Shown here in pieces: positions 1-7,389 of a stretch of DNA of 47,820 bases. The stretch is from assembly GCA_900544985.1 (NCBI GenBank), contig UQXK01000008.1:1-47820 (forward strand), given 5' to 3'. The notes beneath the pieces were generated by a model. It made no database searches. It was not told the origin of the DNA and worked only from the letters and a program-made list of their open reading frames with translations. Origin of the DNA: an uncultured Eubacteriales bacterium (GTDB lineage: Bacteria; Bacillota; Clostridia; Oscillospirales; CAG-272). The position numbers and the translations under genes were made by a program. Each line of letters begins with the position of its first letter. Position 1 is the first letter of the stretch.

Positions 1-2
1 AA

Positions 3-389
3 GTATCTTTAAAATATCAAGATCCTATATATAAAATTGTATCAGATAAAACTGATTTGTATGCTTTTGCGGTAACTAGTTTAGAACTATTAACGGATGA
101 AAAAATAAATAATGATGCGTCATCTTTAGATGTTGAAAAAATATATAATAAGAACAAGGGAAAATTACCAGTTAGTTTTAAAAACTACTTTGAAAGTATT
201 TTTAAAACAAAAGATCGTTTTTACTTATCTGATTCGTATGAGAAGTACTTATCTAACATGTATGATGATACTGATGATTCATCACTTCCAATTACCAAAA
301 GTGGTAAAATAAGTGTTATTATACTTTCTATAATTATAGTTGTAATAGCAATAGTAGGATATGTTTTATTTAAATGTGGCAGGGAATAA
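3..389 (+). CDS. Ser/Thr protein kinase-like protein, C-terminal part, tail-anchored (5' end outside window)
   Basis: The frame is open to the window edge, so this is the last 128 residues of a longer protein; a TTG at 57 is not a convincing start. The segment KTDLYAFAVTSLELLT matches the kinase C-lobe region (the subdomain IX pattern SDxYAFGVxxxELLTG), so I read it as the end of a eukaryote-like Ser/Thr kinase catalytic domain. An acidic linker (YDDTDDSS) and a hydrophobic helix of about 20 residues (VIILSIIIVVIAIVGYVLF) follow just before the C terminus, so the kinase domain would face the cytoplasm on a tail anchor. The catalytic loop lies off the window, so activity cannot be judged. Base composition is far more AT-rich than in genes beyond about 1290, and the strand is opposite to nearly all of them. 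Confidence 0.5.
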   Translation, partial: VSLKYQDPIYKIVSDKTDLYAFAVTSLELLTDEKINNDASSLDVEKIYNKNKGKLPVSFKNYFESIFKTKDRFYLSDSYEKYLSNMYDDTDDSSLPITKSGKISVIILSIIIVVIAIVGYVLFKCGRE

Positions 390-474
390 TACCTGTTTTT
401 TCGTTTCTTGTTGACAAGATTTAGTATTTGTGATAGTATATGAGGCATTTAAAGCAAAGAGGGGGAAAAGAATC

Positions 475-1317
475 ATGAAAAATTTAATTATTGATTTAGA
501 AAAAACAATGCTTGAAGTACAACAAATGGATAGAGAGATGAGTTCATCTATTTCAAATACGACTGGTGATTTAAAACAACAATTATTTGATAAAAAGAAT
601 GAATTAAAAAATACATCATCTGATAAAAAATTAGTTATAGAAAATCAGATTGAAGTTCTAACAAAACAAATAACAGTTGCTGAAAAAAGATTATTAGAAT
701 CTTTTAATGCTAAAAAGGAAGAAATTATTCAAAAGATTGCTGATAAAGTAGTCTCTAAAAAGCAAGAGATTGAAAAGGAAATCTTTGATAAAACTTCACA
801 ATTAAGACAAACAAAAAATAATATAGAAGTCGCAATAAAAAATGATAATTTTTCAAGAATTACTAAATTATCAGACGAAGCAGGTTCTATAAAAAAATCT
901 TTAGAAGCTTTACAAAAAGATTATGATAGTATTATTAAACTATCTGATAAAGTTATAAAATTAACTAGCGTATATGGTTTTGATGGTATTACAAAACCTA
1001 AAACTATTAGTCCTATTAGTGTTGGAAGTGAGTCTTCACCTGAAGAAACCAAGGAAAATGATAACGGAAATACTAAATCAAGTACAACAGATGGATATAT
1101 TCCGCCGGAAAAATTACTTGAAAAATTTAGAGAAGATTTGAAAAAGGAAGCTACAAATTTATATTCTGATGCTTCTAAAAGAAAGGCTCAAATTGACTTT
1201 TTCAAAGATGCTTTAATTAAACTTACTAGTTTTGATGAAACTAAAGACTTGTTAAGAAAAGAAGATTTTGATATTAAATTTCACACCGCCCCATACAAAA
1301 CGCCCGAGTATCATTGA
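475..1317 (+). CDS. Coiled-coil protein of unknown function, 3' end lost at a junction
   Basis: Start chosen at ATG 475, behind the strong ribosome site AGAGGGGGAAAAG; an upstream in-frame start at 430 has none. Residues 1 to about 175 are Lys/Glu/Gln-rich with long heptad-like stretches, predicting an extended coiled coil. A Ser/Thr/Glu-rich linker follows (VGSESSPEETKEN, NTKSSTTDGYIPP), then a second helical region. There is no signal peptide or membrane segment. The last native residues are about DFDIKF; the final HTAPYKTPEYH is read from the GC-richer DNA past the junction near 1283 and is not part of the original protein. It follows the kinase-like gene on the same strand, so the two may be functionally paired. 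I do not recognise the family. Confidence 0.6.
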   Translation: MKNLIIDLEKTMLEVQQMDREMSSSISNTTGDLKQQLFDKKNELKNTSSDKKLVIENQIEVLTKQITVAEKRLLESFNAKKEEIIQKIADKVVSKKQEIEKEIFDKTSQLRQTKNNIEVAIKNDNFSRITKLSDEAGSIKKSLEALQKDYDSIIKLSDKVIKLTSVYGFDGITKPKTISPISVGSESSPEETKENDNGNTKSSTTDGYIPPEKLLEKFREDLKKEATNLYSDASKRKAQIDFFKDALIKLTSFDETKDLLRKEDFDIKFHTAPYKTPEYH

Positions 1318-1659
1318 TATGATGAGCGACACGTACACAAACGGTATTTTTTTCGGAAATATCTTATAGAACAGTCCCGAAAAAAGTCCGTAAGCCAAAA
1401 GTTCGAAAGCCATAGGTATCGCAATAGGCGGCAATGGCATGTGAAAAATAAACATTCTCAAAAACGGAGAAACAAATCCCGTTACGGCACCGCAAACGGG
1501 TCCGCATACAAAGCCGCACAACATAACGGGCAAGTGCATGGGGCACAGAGCGTTTCCTATTTCTTTTATCTGTCCTGTAAGCAAAGGCAAAAGCATTGCT
1601 ATTGCGATAAACATCGCGGAATAAACGATTTTTTTTATAATCAAAGTATTTTTCTTCAT
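1252..1659 (-). CDS. ECF transporter S component (substrate-binding membrane subunit), C-terminally truncated
   Basis: Start set at ATG 1659 (MKKNTLIIKK) because AAAGGAAAC lies just upstream; a longer frame to 1740 lacks a site. The protein is almost entirely hydrophobic. It carries the pattern of energy-coupling-factor S components: an N-terminal helix with AMFIAIAMLLPLLTG, then PMHLPVMLCGFVCGPVCG, then FLRMF and a helix containing IPMAFELLAYGLFSGL. The family (PF12822-like) captures vitamins and docks on shared EcfA/A'/T units, which are not encoded here. About 124 residues are native; the reading frame then runs across the junction into foreign sequence, so one to two C-terminal helices are missing. 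Its neighbours are two transcobalamin-like surface proteins, which suggests a corrinoid substrate; pantothenate or another vitamin cannot be excluded. Confidence 0.7.
   Translation of the reverse strand: MKKNTLIIKKIVYSAMFIAIAMLLPLLTGQIKEIGNALCPMHLPVMLCGFVCGPVCGAVTGFVSPFLRMFIFHMPLPPIAIPMAFELLAYGLFSGLFYKIFPKKIPFVYVSLIISMILGRFVWGGVKFNIKIFFS
1280..1290. other. Sequence junction: abrupt composition change with two truncated convergent genes
   Basis: Left of this point the DNA is strongly AT-rich with plus-strand genes. Right of it the composition resembles the remaining 46 kb and genes run on the minus strand. The coiled-coil gene coming from the left and the ECF S-component gene coming from the right both lose their 3' ends within the same few bases. 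I see no terminal inverted repeat, tRNA or obvious target duplication here. An assembly chimera or a recombination/insertion boundary would both give this picture. Confidence 0.65.
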
Positions 1660-1742
1660 ATAGTTTCCTTTCGTAAAAAGCGGAAAATCACAAATCGGTT
1701 TCATGAAAAAACACAGCAAGCGTTTCTCAAAATCCGTCATAA

Positions 1743-1783
1743 CAAAACAAAAACGCCGTTTTCTCTTTTGAGAAAGCGACGCC
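1743..1783 (-). terminator. Intrinsic terminator hairpin inside the leader of the ECF S-component gene
   Basis: Read on the minus strand, GCGTCGCTTTCTC pairs with GAGAAAACGGC: a 6-bp inner stem, one mismatch, then about 5 bp including a G-U pair, with an AAAA loop. TTTTTGTTTTG follows immediately. It lies about 85 bases before the start codon and downstream of a good promoter, which is the position of an attenuator rather than of a gene-end terminator. Confidence 0.65.
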
Positions 1784-1785
1784 TT

Positions 1786-1932
1786 TTGACATCAAATTTT
1801 GTTTTATATGTATTTCCGCGGGCATAAAACAGTAAAATGTAAAACATTTTTAAAAGGACTTTTGTCCTATACTACGGCTTTATGCCGCATATATTTGCAA
1901 TACTGAAAAATGCCGTTTACAAATAAAATTCT
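1786..1932 (-). promoter_or_regulatory. Structured 5' leader, candidate riboswitch aptamer of unidentified class
   Basis: On the minus-strand transcript, GGCAUAAA (1886-1879) can pair with UUUAUGCC (1828-1821). The closed region contains two further hairpins, GGAC-AAAA-GUCC (1867-1856) and AAAAUGU-UUU-ACAUUUU (1850-1834), which makes a three-way junction. An alternative small hairpin, CGGC/GCCG (1887-1875), competes with the closing stem. A terminator lies directly downstream. I compared it by eye with TPP, FMN, cobalamin, THF, preQ1 and purine aptamers and saw no match to their conserved cores. Confidence 0.4.
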
Positions 1933-1939
1933 TGTTTTA

Positions 1940-1968
1940 ATTATAAATCAGACAAAAAAATCTGTCAA
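1940..1968 (-). promoter_or_regulatory. Sigma-A type promoter of the ECF S-component gene
   Basis: A minus-strand TTGACA (1968-1963), a 17-base spacer and TATAAT (1945-1940) form a perfect consensus promoter. It sits against the stop codon of the upstream gene, so the transporter gene has its own transcript with a leader of about 270 bases. Confidence 0.8.
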
Positions 1969-1970
1969 TA

Positions 1971-3092
1971 TCATTTTTCCCGATCAATATTCTGTTTTTT
2001 CTTTTTGGGAATCAGAAGAATTACGATTATAAAAACACTTACGGCTATGACGGATATGCAAACTATTTTCTTTATGTCGGCTCTTTTTTCGGGATTTTCA
2101 TGTATCTCCTCACCGCCGAAAGTTACATCTTCAAAATCCGAAGGCGTCCTGTCCTCTGTATTTCCGAAAAGGAAAAGCGAATTTTCTCCGTTTTTAAAAC
2201 GCTTCAACGAACAAAGCGCGAAAAACGCCTGTTCCGTCGCCATGCCGTTTTCTTCTTCCCCGAAAACATGGGAAAAAGAACCGTCACCGCGCCTGAAAGA
2301 GAGCATGGAATCCATCGCTGTATTGCCGTTTTTTATAAATCTTTCGTCGGTTTCGGGATCTATATCAAGAGCGCACAGGGCTGTTATCACCTGCGCCGCG
2401 CTCTCGCAGTTTTCAACACCGTAGCTTGAAAAGCCGCCGCTTTCAAGCTGATTCTTCGAAATAAACAGCAAAGAAGAATCGACAGCTTTTTTCACATCGT
2501 CATTTTTATCGTAAAACGGAGCAAGAGCCGTTATCGCCATAGACGTGACATCGATATCCGAAGAACTTCCAGTTACGGAAAATCCACCGTCTGCATTTAA
2601 AAACGATATTATTTTTTCCGCAAGCGATAAAGGCGTATATTTTTCGCACTCCGCTCCGTTATTGAGAAGATGAAGCCCGTATACAAAACTCATAAGTCCG
2701 CCGTTACCGATAAAATTATTCGCGGCATACTCTATATATCTGCTTTTTATTCCGAGAGACAGAAAAACAAGCGCATATTTTTCGCCTGTCACAGGGAAAA
2801 CATATCTTTCATTCGAAAGGTATGACGCAAGATTTTTCGCATATCCGGAAAAATCTTCCTCAGAAGAAAGCCTTGCAAGAGCAATTATATATAATTCTCC
2901 GCCATTTCCGGCATTCACGGAAAAATCTTTATCGATAAGCTCGCCTATGTTTTTTGCAGAGCAACTTTTTTCTTTGTACGATATGATATCCGCGATATCT
3001 CCGTCAAAAGTCTCCGCGGCAAAAATGCAGGCGGAAAACATTATGCAAAAAGCTATCGCAAAAGAAAATATTTTAAAAAAACTCTGTCTCAT
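1971..3092 (-). CDS. Exported, membrane-anchored alpha/alpha-toroid protein (prenyltransferase/squalene-oxidase-repeat like)
   Basis: 373 residues. An N-terminal signal peptide (FSFAIAFCIMFSACIFAAE) is followed by helical repeats. At least three copies of a GGF/GSF-type repeat are visible: DGGFSVTGSSSDIDVTSMAI, SGGFSSYGVENCESAAQVIT and DGSFSHVFGEEENGMATEQA. The end is one membrane helix (IVCISVIAVSVFIIVILLIP) and a KKKK tail, so the body sits outside the cell. Such repeats build an alpha/alpha barrel, as in terpene cyclases, prenyltransferases and the N domain of transcobalamin/intrinsic factor. The start codon overlaps the stop of the upstream gene (ATGA), so the two are translationally coupled. 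A ligand-binding rather than catalytic role, probably for a corrinoid, is inferred from the partner and the nearby ECF component. Confidence 0.65.
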   Translation of the reverse strand: MRQSFFKIFSFAIAFCIMFSACIFAAETFDGDIADIISYKEKSCSAKNIGELIDKDFSVNAGNGGELYIIALARLSSEEDFSGYAKNLASYLSNERYVFPVTGEKYALVFLSLGIKSRYIEYAANNFIGNGGLMSFVYGLHLLNNGAECEKYTPLSLAEKIISFLNADGGFSVTGSSSDIDVTSMAITALAPFYDKNDDVKKAVDSSLLFISKNQLESGGFSSYGVENCESAAQVITALCALDIDPETDERFIKNGNTAMDSMLSFRRGDGSFSHVFGEEENGMATEQAFFALCSLKRFKNGENSLFLFGNTEDRTPSDFEDVTFGGEEIHENPEKRADIKKIVCISVIAVSVFIIVILLIPKKKKQNIDREK

Positions 3093-3892
3093 GCATTTTT
3101 CTTAGTTCTGGAAACCGCAACGGCAGCGCTTATAACGCCGAGGACGATAACCGCGACCACTATATACCATATAACAGAAGCGCCCGCTTCCACATTCGCC
3201 AAAACCACGGGAGGAACAAGATTTTCCGTATCGGATTTTGCGCTTATCACGTAATTTCCGGCGGATGAAAGCTTTATTTCAACCGTTCCGTCTTCTCCCG
3301 TTTTAAATTCCGTCACCTTTCCGTCTATGATTATCGAAGCACCCGAAACAGGCGATGTAACGGGATTGTAATTTTCATCGAATCCCGCTTTTTTCAAAGT
3401 GAGTTTTACGGTGTCGCCTTTTTCGGCGTCGACATTGTATACGTCAAAGAAAGAATATGTATCGGACCAAGAGGTAAGATCGGTATAAACATATGCATAT
3501 ATATGCGCGCCAACGGAGATCTCCGTGTCAAGAGAGAGCGCCGATCCGTTATTCAGAAAGTAGCCGTAGCTTCCTCCGTTTTCCGTCCCCCAGAGCTTCG
3601 TCATGGAAAGACCGTATTCCGTCTTTGCATAACCGTAACCCGCGTCGGCGCCGCCCTCGAATTTCTTTTCGTGTGCGATCATGAGCACATCGTTTATTGT
3701 CATTTTACCGTCGGAGTCGGCGTCGTAATACTCTATTTTTTCCCATGAAAGAACAATGTTTCTGTCCTTGTCTGATACAGATACAAATGCATACGGTGCC
3801 GACGGTTCCGACGCAGAAACAACAGCCGCAAAGGCAAAGATAAGAATTACCGTAAGTGCAAGTGCGATTATTCTTTTTGTAATGTTTTTCAC
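3089..3892 (-). CDS. Exported membrane-anchored protein with DUF4430/transcobalamin beta-domain-like region
   Basis: 267 residues with a signal peptide (ALTVILIFAFAAVVSASE), a C-terminal membrane helix (IWYIVVAVIVLGVISAAVAV) and a basic tail. Residues about 50-75 contain DADSDGKMTINDVLMIAHE, an EF-hand/dockerin-like calcium-binding pattern. Residues about 85-150 (LWGTENGGSYGYFLNNGSAL, then a VGAHIYAYVY strand) resemble DUF4430, the beta domain that caps cobalamin in transcobalamin. Residues about 175-225 (SGASIIIDGKVTEFKTGEDG) look like a carboxypeptidase-regulatory/Ig-like module. The gene is coupled by ATGA overlap to the alpha/alpha-toroid gene, so the pair would rebuild the two halves of a transcobalamin-type binder on the cell surface. 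The domain match is by pattern only and is moderately certain. Confidence 0.55.
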   Translation of the reverse strand: MKNITKRIIALALTVILIFAFAAVVSASEPSAPYAFVSVSDKDRNIVLSWEKIEYYDADSDGKMTINDVLMIAHEKKFEGGADAGYGYAKTEYGLSMTKLWGTENGGSYGYFLNNGSALSLDTEISVGAHIYAYVYTDLTSWSDTYSFFDVYNVDAEKGDTVKLTLKKAGFDENYNPVTSPVSGASIIIDGKVTEFKTGEDGTVEIKLSSAGNYVISAKSDTENLVPPVVLANVEAGASVIWYIVVAVIVLGVISAAVAVSRTKKNA

Positions 3893-3924
3893 GTTTTTTC
3901 TCCTTTATATTTCAAAAATTTTTA

Positions 3925-4440
3925 TCATTCCAACGTTTTTCTTTCGAAAATTCCGCCGTCAAATAAAATATAACCGTGCGTACTTCCCTCTTTCGGAATC
4001 GAAACGGAGCCGGGATTTATACATCTTACTCCGTCGACAACCGTATCGAGCGGAACATGCGTATGACCGTAAACAAGCACGTCGCCTTTTTTTATCGGAG
4101 GAAGAGCGTCCTTGTTAAAATGATGACCGTGAGTCAAAAACATTGTGACTCCGTCAGAGAAAACAACGGCGCTTTCGGAGAGTATCGGAAAAGAAAGCAC
4201 CATCTGGTCCACTTCCGAATCGCAGTTTCCTCTGACGCATATTATCTCTTCTTTCATCCCGTTTAACATATCTATAACTTTTTTCGCGTCATATTCATCG
4301 GGAAGAGCATTTCTCGGTCCGTGGTAAAGAATGTCGCCGAGAAGCAGAAGTTTCCGCGCCCCCGATTCCTTATACGCCTTTACAAGCTTTTCACACCAAA
4401 AAGAAGAGCCGTGTATATCAGACGCTATCATAAGTTTCAT
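3925..4440 (-). CDS. yfcE: YfcE/MJ0936-family metallophosphodiesterase
   Basis: 171 residues, close to the usual length. All calcineurin-like motifs are present in order: SDIHGS (metal ligands D and H), GDILYHGPRN, RGNCDSEVD, LTHGHHFN and GHTHVP, then INPGSVSIPKEGS, which is typical of the YfcE subfamily. The enzymes bind two metal ions (often Mn) and hydrolyse phosphodiesters; the natural substrate is generally unknown. Cytoplasmic. It follows the glycerol-1-phosphate dehydrogenase gene on the same strand at about 75 bases and may share its transcript. No oddities seen. Confidence 0.88.
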   Translation of the reverse strand: MKLMIASDIHGSSFWCEKLVKAYKESGARKLLLLGDILYHGPRNALPDEYDAKKVIDMLNGMKEEIICVRGNCDSEVDQMVLSFPILSESAVVFSDGVTMFLTHGHHFNKDALPPIKKGDVLVYGHTHVPLDTVVDGVRCINPGSVSIPKEGSTHGYILFDGGIFERKTLE

Positions 4441-4516
4441 TTTATTTTCCTCCGACGTTTTATTTGTTTAACGTATCTTTTCTTGCATATGAGGCGACAT
4501 TTGCAAAAATGCCCGT

Positions 4517-5845
4517 TCAGTCTTCCTCTATCTCTATCTCGTCTATAATACCGAGGTCAAAGCAAAGGCGGGAAAGCACATATTTATCCCTTATATCCTT
4601 TGTCGCTTTGAAAGTCAAAGGAAGCAAAGAGCTTTGAAGCCCTATCTCCTCCACATTGGTAGGCGCGCCTATCTTTATAAGAAGCGATCTTATTTCTTCG
4701 GCAGGCGGTATCTCTTCGTTTATAATGCAGAGTATCTTGTCCCAATTCGATATTATTTTTTCTATTCTTTCCTTGTGCGCACTGACGCTGTATTTGTGTT
4801 CCTTTGCTTCAAGCGCCGTCATCGCGTCAGCACCTTTGCCTAAAAAGCCCGAAAGTGTGTTCTTCCAGCTGCCGTAATCAAAGCTTTCCGCATATTTTAT
4901 CGCTTTTTCCCTGTCGGGAACAGTCTTTTTTATTTTTTCATAGAGCCTTGCCGCAATGAGCGTTGCCACAGCGCACTGTATGCCGTGAAAATCCACGGGA
5001 GTTCCGAATTCTAGCCCGCGCATATCCCATATATGGGAAAAATAATGCTCTACGCCCGACGCAGGGCGCGAAAGTCCCGCATATTTCATGGCAACACCGC
5101 CGAGAACAAGACCTTCGAATACCGCCTTTACCGCATTTTCATCGCGGCAAAGAAGCCCGTCGGCATTTTCCACGCATTTTTTGAGCGCGGAACGGACCAT
5201 ATCCGCCACATAAGGGCAATAATACTCGCCCGTTATAATATTGGAGATACGCCATTCGCAAATGCTTATGTATTTTGCCACCATATCGCCGAGTCCCGCG
5301 GTAAGCATTCGCAAGGGGGCGTTTTTCAGTATATCTATATCTCCGATTATAACATCGGGACACCTTGACGGCAGAGAAATTTTAAGTCCGTCCATATCGA
5401 CGGAAGAGCTCGCGGAAGCGTAGCCGTCCATCGACGGTGCGGTCGCCACAATAATATAACGGCATTTTGCCGCATTCGAAAGTATCTTCGATATATCGTT
5501 TATAACGCCAGACCCCACACCTACAACGATATCGCAGGAAGCGTCGAAATGCATGAGCGCAGAACCGACATATTCCTCGTTCGGCTTTACGCTTTCCGTC
5601 TGAAATACAAATTCTTTGTAATCTATCCCGCTTTCAAAAAGAAGCGAAGCTATGGCTTTTCCTGCGGCTTTGTATGTGTTTTTATCGGAAATCACAAACG
5701 CTTTTTTCGCGCCGTATCTCTTTATTATATCGGGAAGGCGTTTTACAGCGCCTTTTTCCACTATCACTTCGTCAATAGGCGCCGTATGCTCTTTTCCGCA
5801 AGAGCAATCAGTTTTCTTTCCTAAATCAAATGACATCCCGTCCAT
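4517..5845 (-). CDS. egsA: sn-Glycerol-1-phosphate dehydrogenase (EgsA/AraM family)
   Basis: 442 residues. Start placed at ATG 5845 behind AGGTGGGG; a GTG at 5857 is an alternative. It belongs to the iron-containing alcohol dehydrogenase/dehydroquinate synthase superfamily: dinucleotide-binding VGVGSGVINDISKI, then the AraM/EgsA signature APSMDGYASASSSVDMDG, then metal ligands in GLGDMVAKYISI, SGVEHYFSHIWDMRG and DFHGIQCAVATLIAA. The reaction is NAD(P)H reduction of dihydroxyacetone phosphate to sn-glycerol-1-phosphate. In bacteria this feeds heptaprenylglyceryl phosphate or related G1P products. The N terminus has an additional CSCGKEH Cys cluster (residues about 12-20), which is usual in clostridial members. 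It lies directly after hisK. Confidence 0.85.
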   Translation of the reverse strand: MDGMSFDLGKKTDCSCGKEHTAPIDEVIVEKGAVKRLPDIIKRYGAKKAFVISDKNTYKAAGKAIASLLFESGIDYKEFVFQTESVKPNEEYVGSALMHFDASCDIVVGVGSGVINDISKILSNAAKCRYIIVATAPSMDGYASASSSVDMDGLKISLPSRCPDVIIGDIDILKNAPLRMLTAGLGDMVAKYISICEWRISNIITGEYYCPYVADMVRSALKKCVENADGLLCRDENAVKAVFEGLVLGGVAMKYAGLSRPASGVEHYFSHIWDMRGLEFGTPVDFHGIQCAVATLIAARLYEKIKKTVPDREKAIKYAESFDYGSWKNTLSGFLGKGADAMTALEAKEHKYSVSAHKERIEKIISNWDKILCIINEEIPPAEEIRSLLIKIGAPTNVEEIGLQSSLLPLTFKATKDIRDKYVLSRLCFDLGIIDEIEIEED

Positions 5846-5901
5846 AATGTTCCCCACCTGTTTTATTTAAAATAAATATTTCTGAAATCAAAATTCGGAA
5901 T

Positions 5902-6726
5902 TTATATTTTCACGGGAGTAAATTCTCCGTGATAAAGCATGAAAGCTTCCGAAAAACCGCATTTTTTTGCGATTTTTATCGCGTCGTCAAAATATGCGCC
6001 CATATTTTCCGCCTTGTGCGAATCGCTCGAAAAGGTTATCTTTCCGCCGATTTCATGAAGCACACCGAGAAGATATTCCGACGGGTACGGCTTACTTCTG
6101 TATCCGCGCGTGATAGCGCCCGTATTTATCTCGAATATCTTTCCAGCGCCAGAGAGCTTTTCCATAGCGTATATCGCCGCATTGCGGTAACGCACATCGT
6201 TCTCGTCGAAATATTTTCCGCCCTCGTTGAATTTTGTAACAAGGTCAAAATGCGCTATGATATCCACTTCCGGCATTTTTGAAAGCTCCGCAAGCTTCGG
6301 AAAATACGCCGCGGCGTATGCCGCATAATCTCCGCCGAAATATTTGTCCGCCGTTTCAAGCGCGAATTTTTCGTTGTGATCGACGGCTCTTTTCTCTTCG
6401 CCCACATCGATATAGTGGCACGCGCCTATAACATAGTCAAGATCTTTCAGATTTTCCGCCTCTTTGTCGGAAAAAACATCGAATTCCTCTCCCATGTATA
6501 TTTCCAATTTGTCTTTATACTGCTCTTTTAAAAGCGGAAGCTTTTTGAGATATACAGAACGCCGCTCTTCGCTCATGCAGAAAGAAAGATCGAAAGCGGT
6601 AAAACTGTGTTCCGAAAAACCGATAGACAAAAAGCCGCGTTTTACGGCTTCTTGTATGTAATCTTCTGAAACGGAAAGTCCGTCGCTGAAAACGGTGTGC
6701 ATATGAAGATCTGAAAGAAAACTCAT
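5902..6726 (-). CDS. hisK: Histidinol-phosphatase, PHP family
   Basis: 274 residues from ATG 6726, which overlaps the hisIE stop as ATGA; the longer frame upstream lies inside hisIE. It begins with the PHP-domain motif DLHMHTVFSDG and continues with IGFSEHS, YMGEEFDVF, DYVIGACHYID, VDIIAHFDLV, EINTGAITRG and ITFSSDSHKAENMG, which supply the His/Asp/Glu ligands for the metal centre. It removes phosphate from L-histidinol phosphate, the eighth step of histidine synthesis. This monofunctional PHP enzyme replaces the HAD phosphatase domain of the bifunctional enterobacterial HisB, which fits the short hisB in the same operon. It is the last gene of the his operon. Confidence 0.9.
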   Translation of the reverse strand: MSFLSDLHMHTVFSDGLSVSEDYIQEAVKRGFLSIGFSEHSFTAFDLSFCMSEERRSVYLKKLPLLKEQYKDKLEIYMGEEFDVFSDKEAENLKDLDYVIGACHYIDVGEEKRAVDHNEKFALETADKYFGGDYAAYAAAYFPKLAELSKMPEVDIIAHFDLVTKFNEGGKYFDENDVRYRNAAIYAMEKLSGAGKIFEINTGAITRGYRSKPYPSEYLLGVLHEIGGKITFSSDSHKAENMGAYFDDAIKIAKKCGFSEAFMLYHGEFTPVKI

Positions 6727-7376
6727 TTCATTTTTTCCTGCTTTACTTTGTGATCTATAACATGGCGGGAAGAAAGCTCGCCTATTATATCTTTCGTGGA
6801 TATTCCCATTTCTATCATGAGCACCATTACATGATATACAAGATCGCATATCTCGTATATGGTCTCCTCTTTGTCTCCGCCCTTTCCGGCAACTATTACT
6901 TCCGTAGACTCCTCGCCGACTTTTTTGAGTATTTTGTCTATACCCTTTTCGAAAAGATATGTCGTATAGGACCCCTCCTGCGGAGCTGTTTTTCTTCCGG
7001 CTATGAGCTTCACAAGAGAATCAAGCGTAAAATCACTGAAATTTTCCGCGTCGAAAAGAACGTCGTTAAAGCATGATTCCGTTCCGAGGTGGCACGCAGG
7101 TCCCTCTTTTTTTACCACTACGACAAGAGCGTCGCGGTCGCAGTCCGCCTTTATCTCCATAATGTGCTGAATGTTTCCGCTCTCCTCGCCTTTGCGCCAG
7201 AGTTTCTGTCTCGAACGTGAAAAGAAGCAGGTGCGCCCCTCTTTCATCGTTATTGCAAGGCTTTCTTTATTCATGTATGCAAGGGTAAGCACCTCTCGCG
7301 TATAAAAATCTACGACTATTGCGGGTACAAGACCGTCCTTGTCAAACTTCACTTCATTTATATCCAACATTTTCAT
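6723..7376 (-). CDS. hisIE: Fused phosphoribosyl-AMP cyclohydrolase / phosphoribosyl-ATP pyrophosphatase
   Basis: 217 residues, the usual length of the fusion. The HisI half (about 1-110) shows VDFYTREVLTLAYMN, GRTCFFSRSRQKLWRKGE and the Zn-binding CDRDALVV and GPACHLGTESCF. The HisE half (about 118-217) shows SYTTYLFEKGIDKILKKVGE, ESTEVIVAGKG and EICDLVYHVMVLM. The two halves catalyse steps 3 and 2 of histidine synthesis. Either ATG 7376 or ATG 7370 can be the start; AGAGG is better spaced for the second. It sits between hisF and hisK and overlaps hisK by 4 bases. Confidence 0.95.
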   Translation of the reverse strand: MKMLDINEVKFDKDGLVPAIVVDFYTREVLTLAYMNKESLAITMKEGRTCFFSRSRQKLWRKGEESGNIQHIMEIKADCDRDALVVVVKKEGPACHLGTESCFNDVLFDAENFSDFTLDSLVKLIAGRKTAPQEGSYTTYLFEKGIDKILKKVGEESTEVIVAGKGGDKEETIYEICDLVYHVMVLMIEMGISTKDIIGELSSRHVIDHKVKQEKMK

Positions 7377-7389
7377 TACCTCTCAAAAA

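Noticed and set aside
1786..1932. Known cobalamin, TPP, FMN or folate riboswitch before the ECF gene
   Set aside because: None of the conserved core sequences of those classes could be found on either strand; kept only as an unassigned structured leader.
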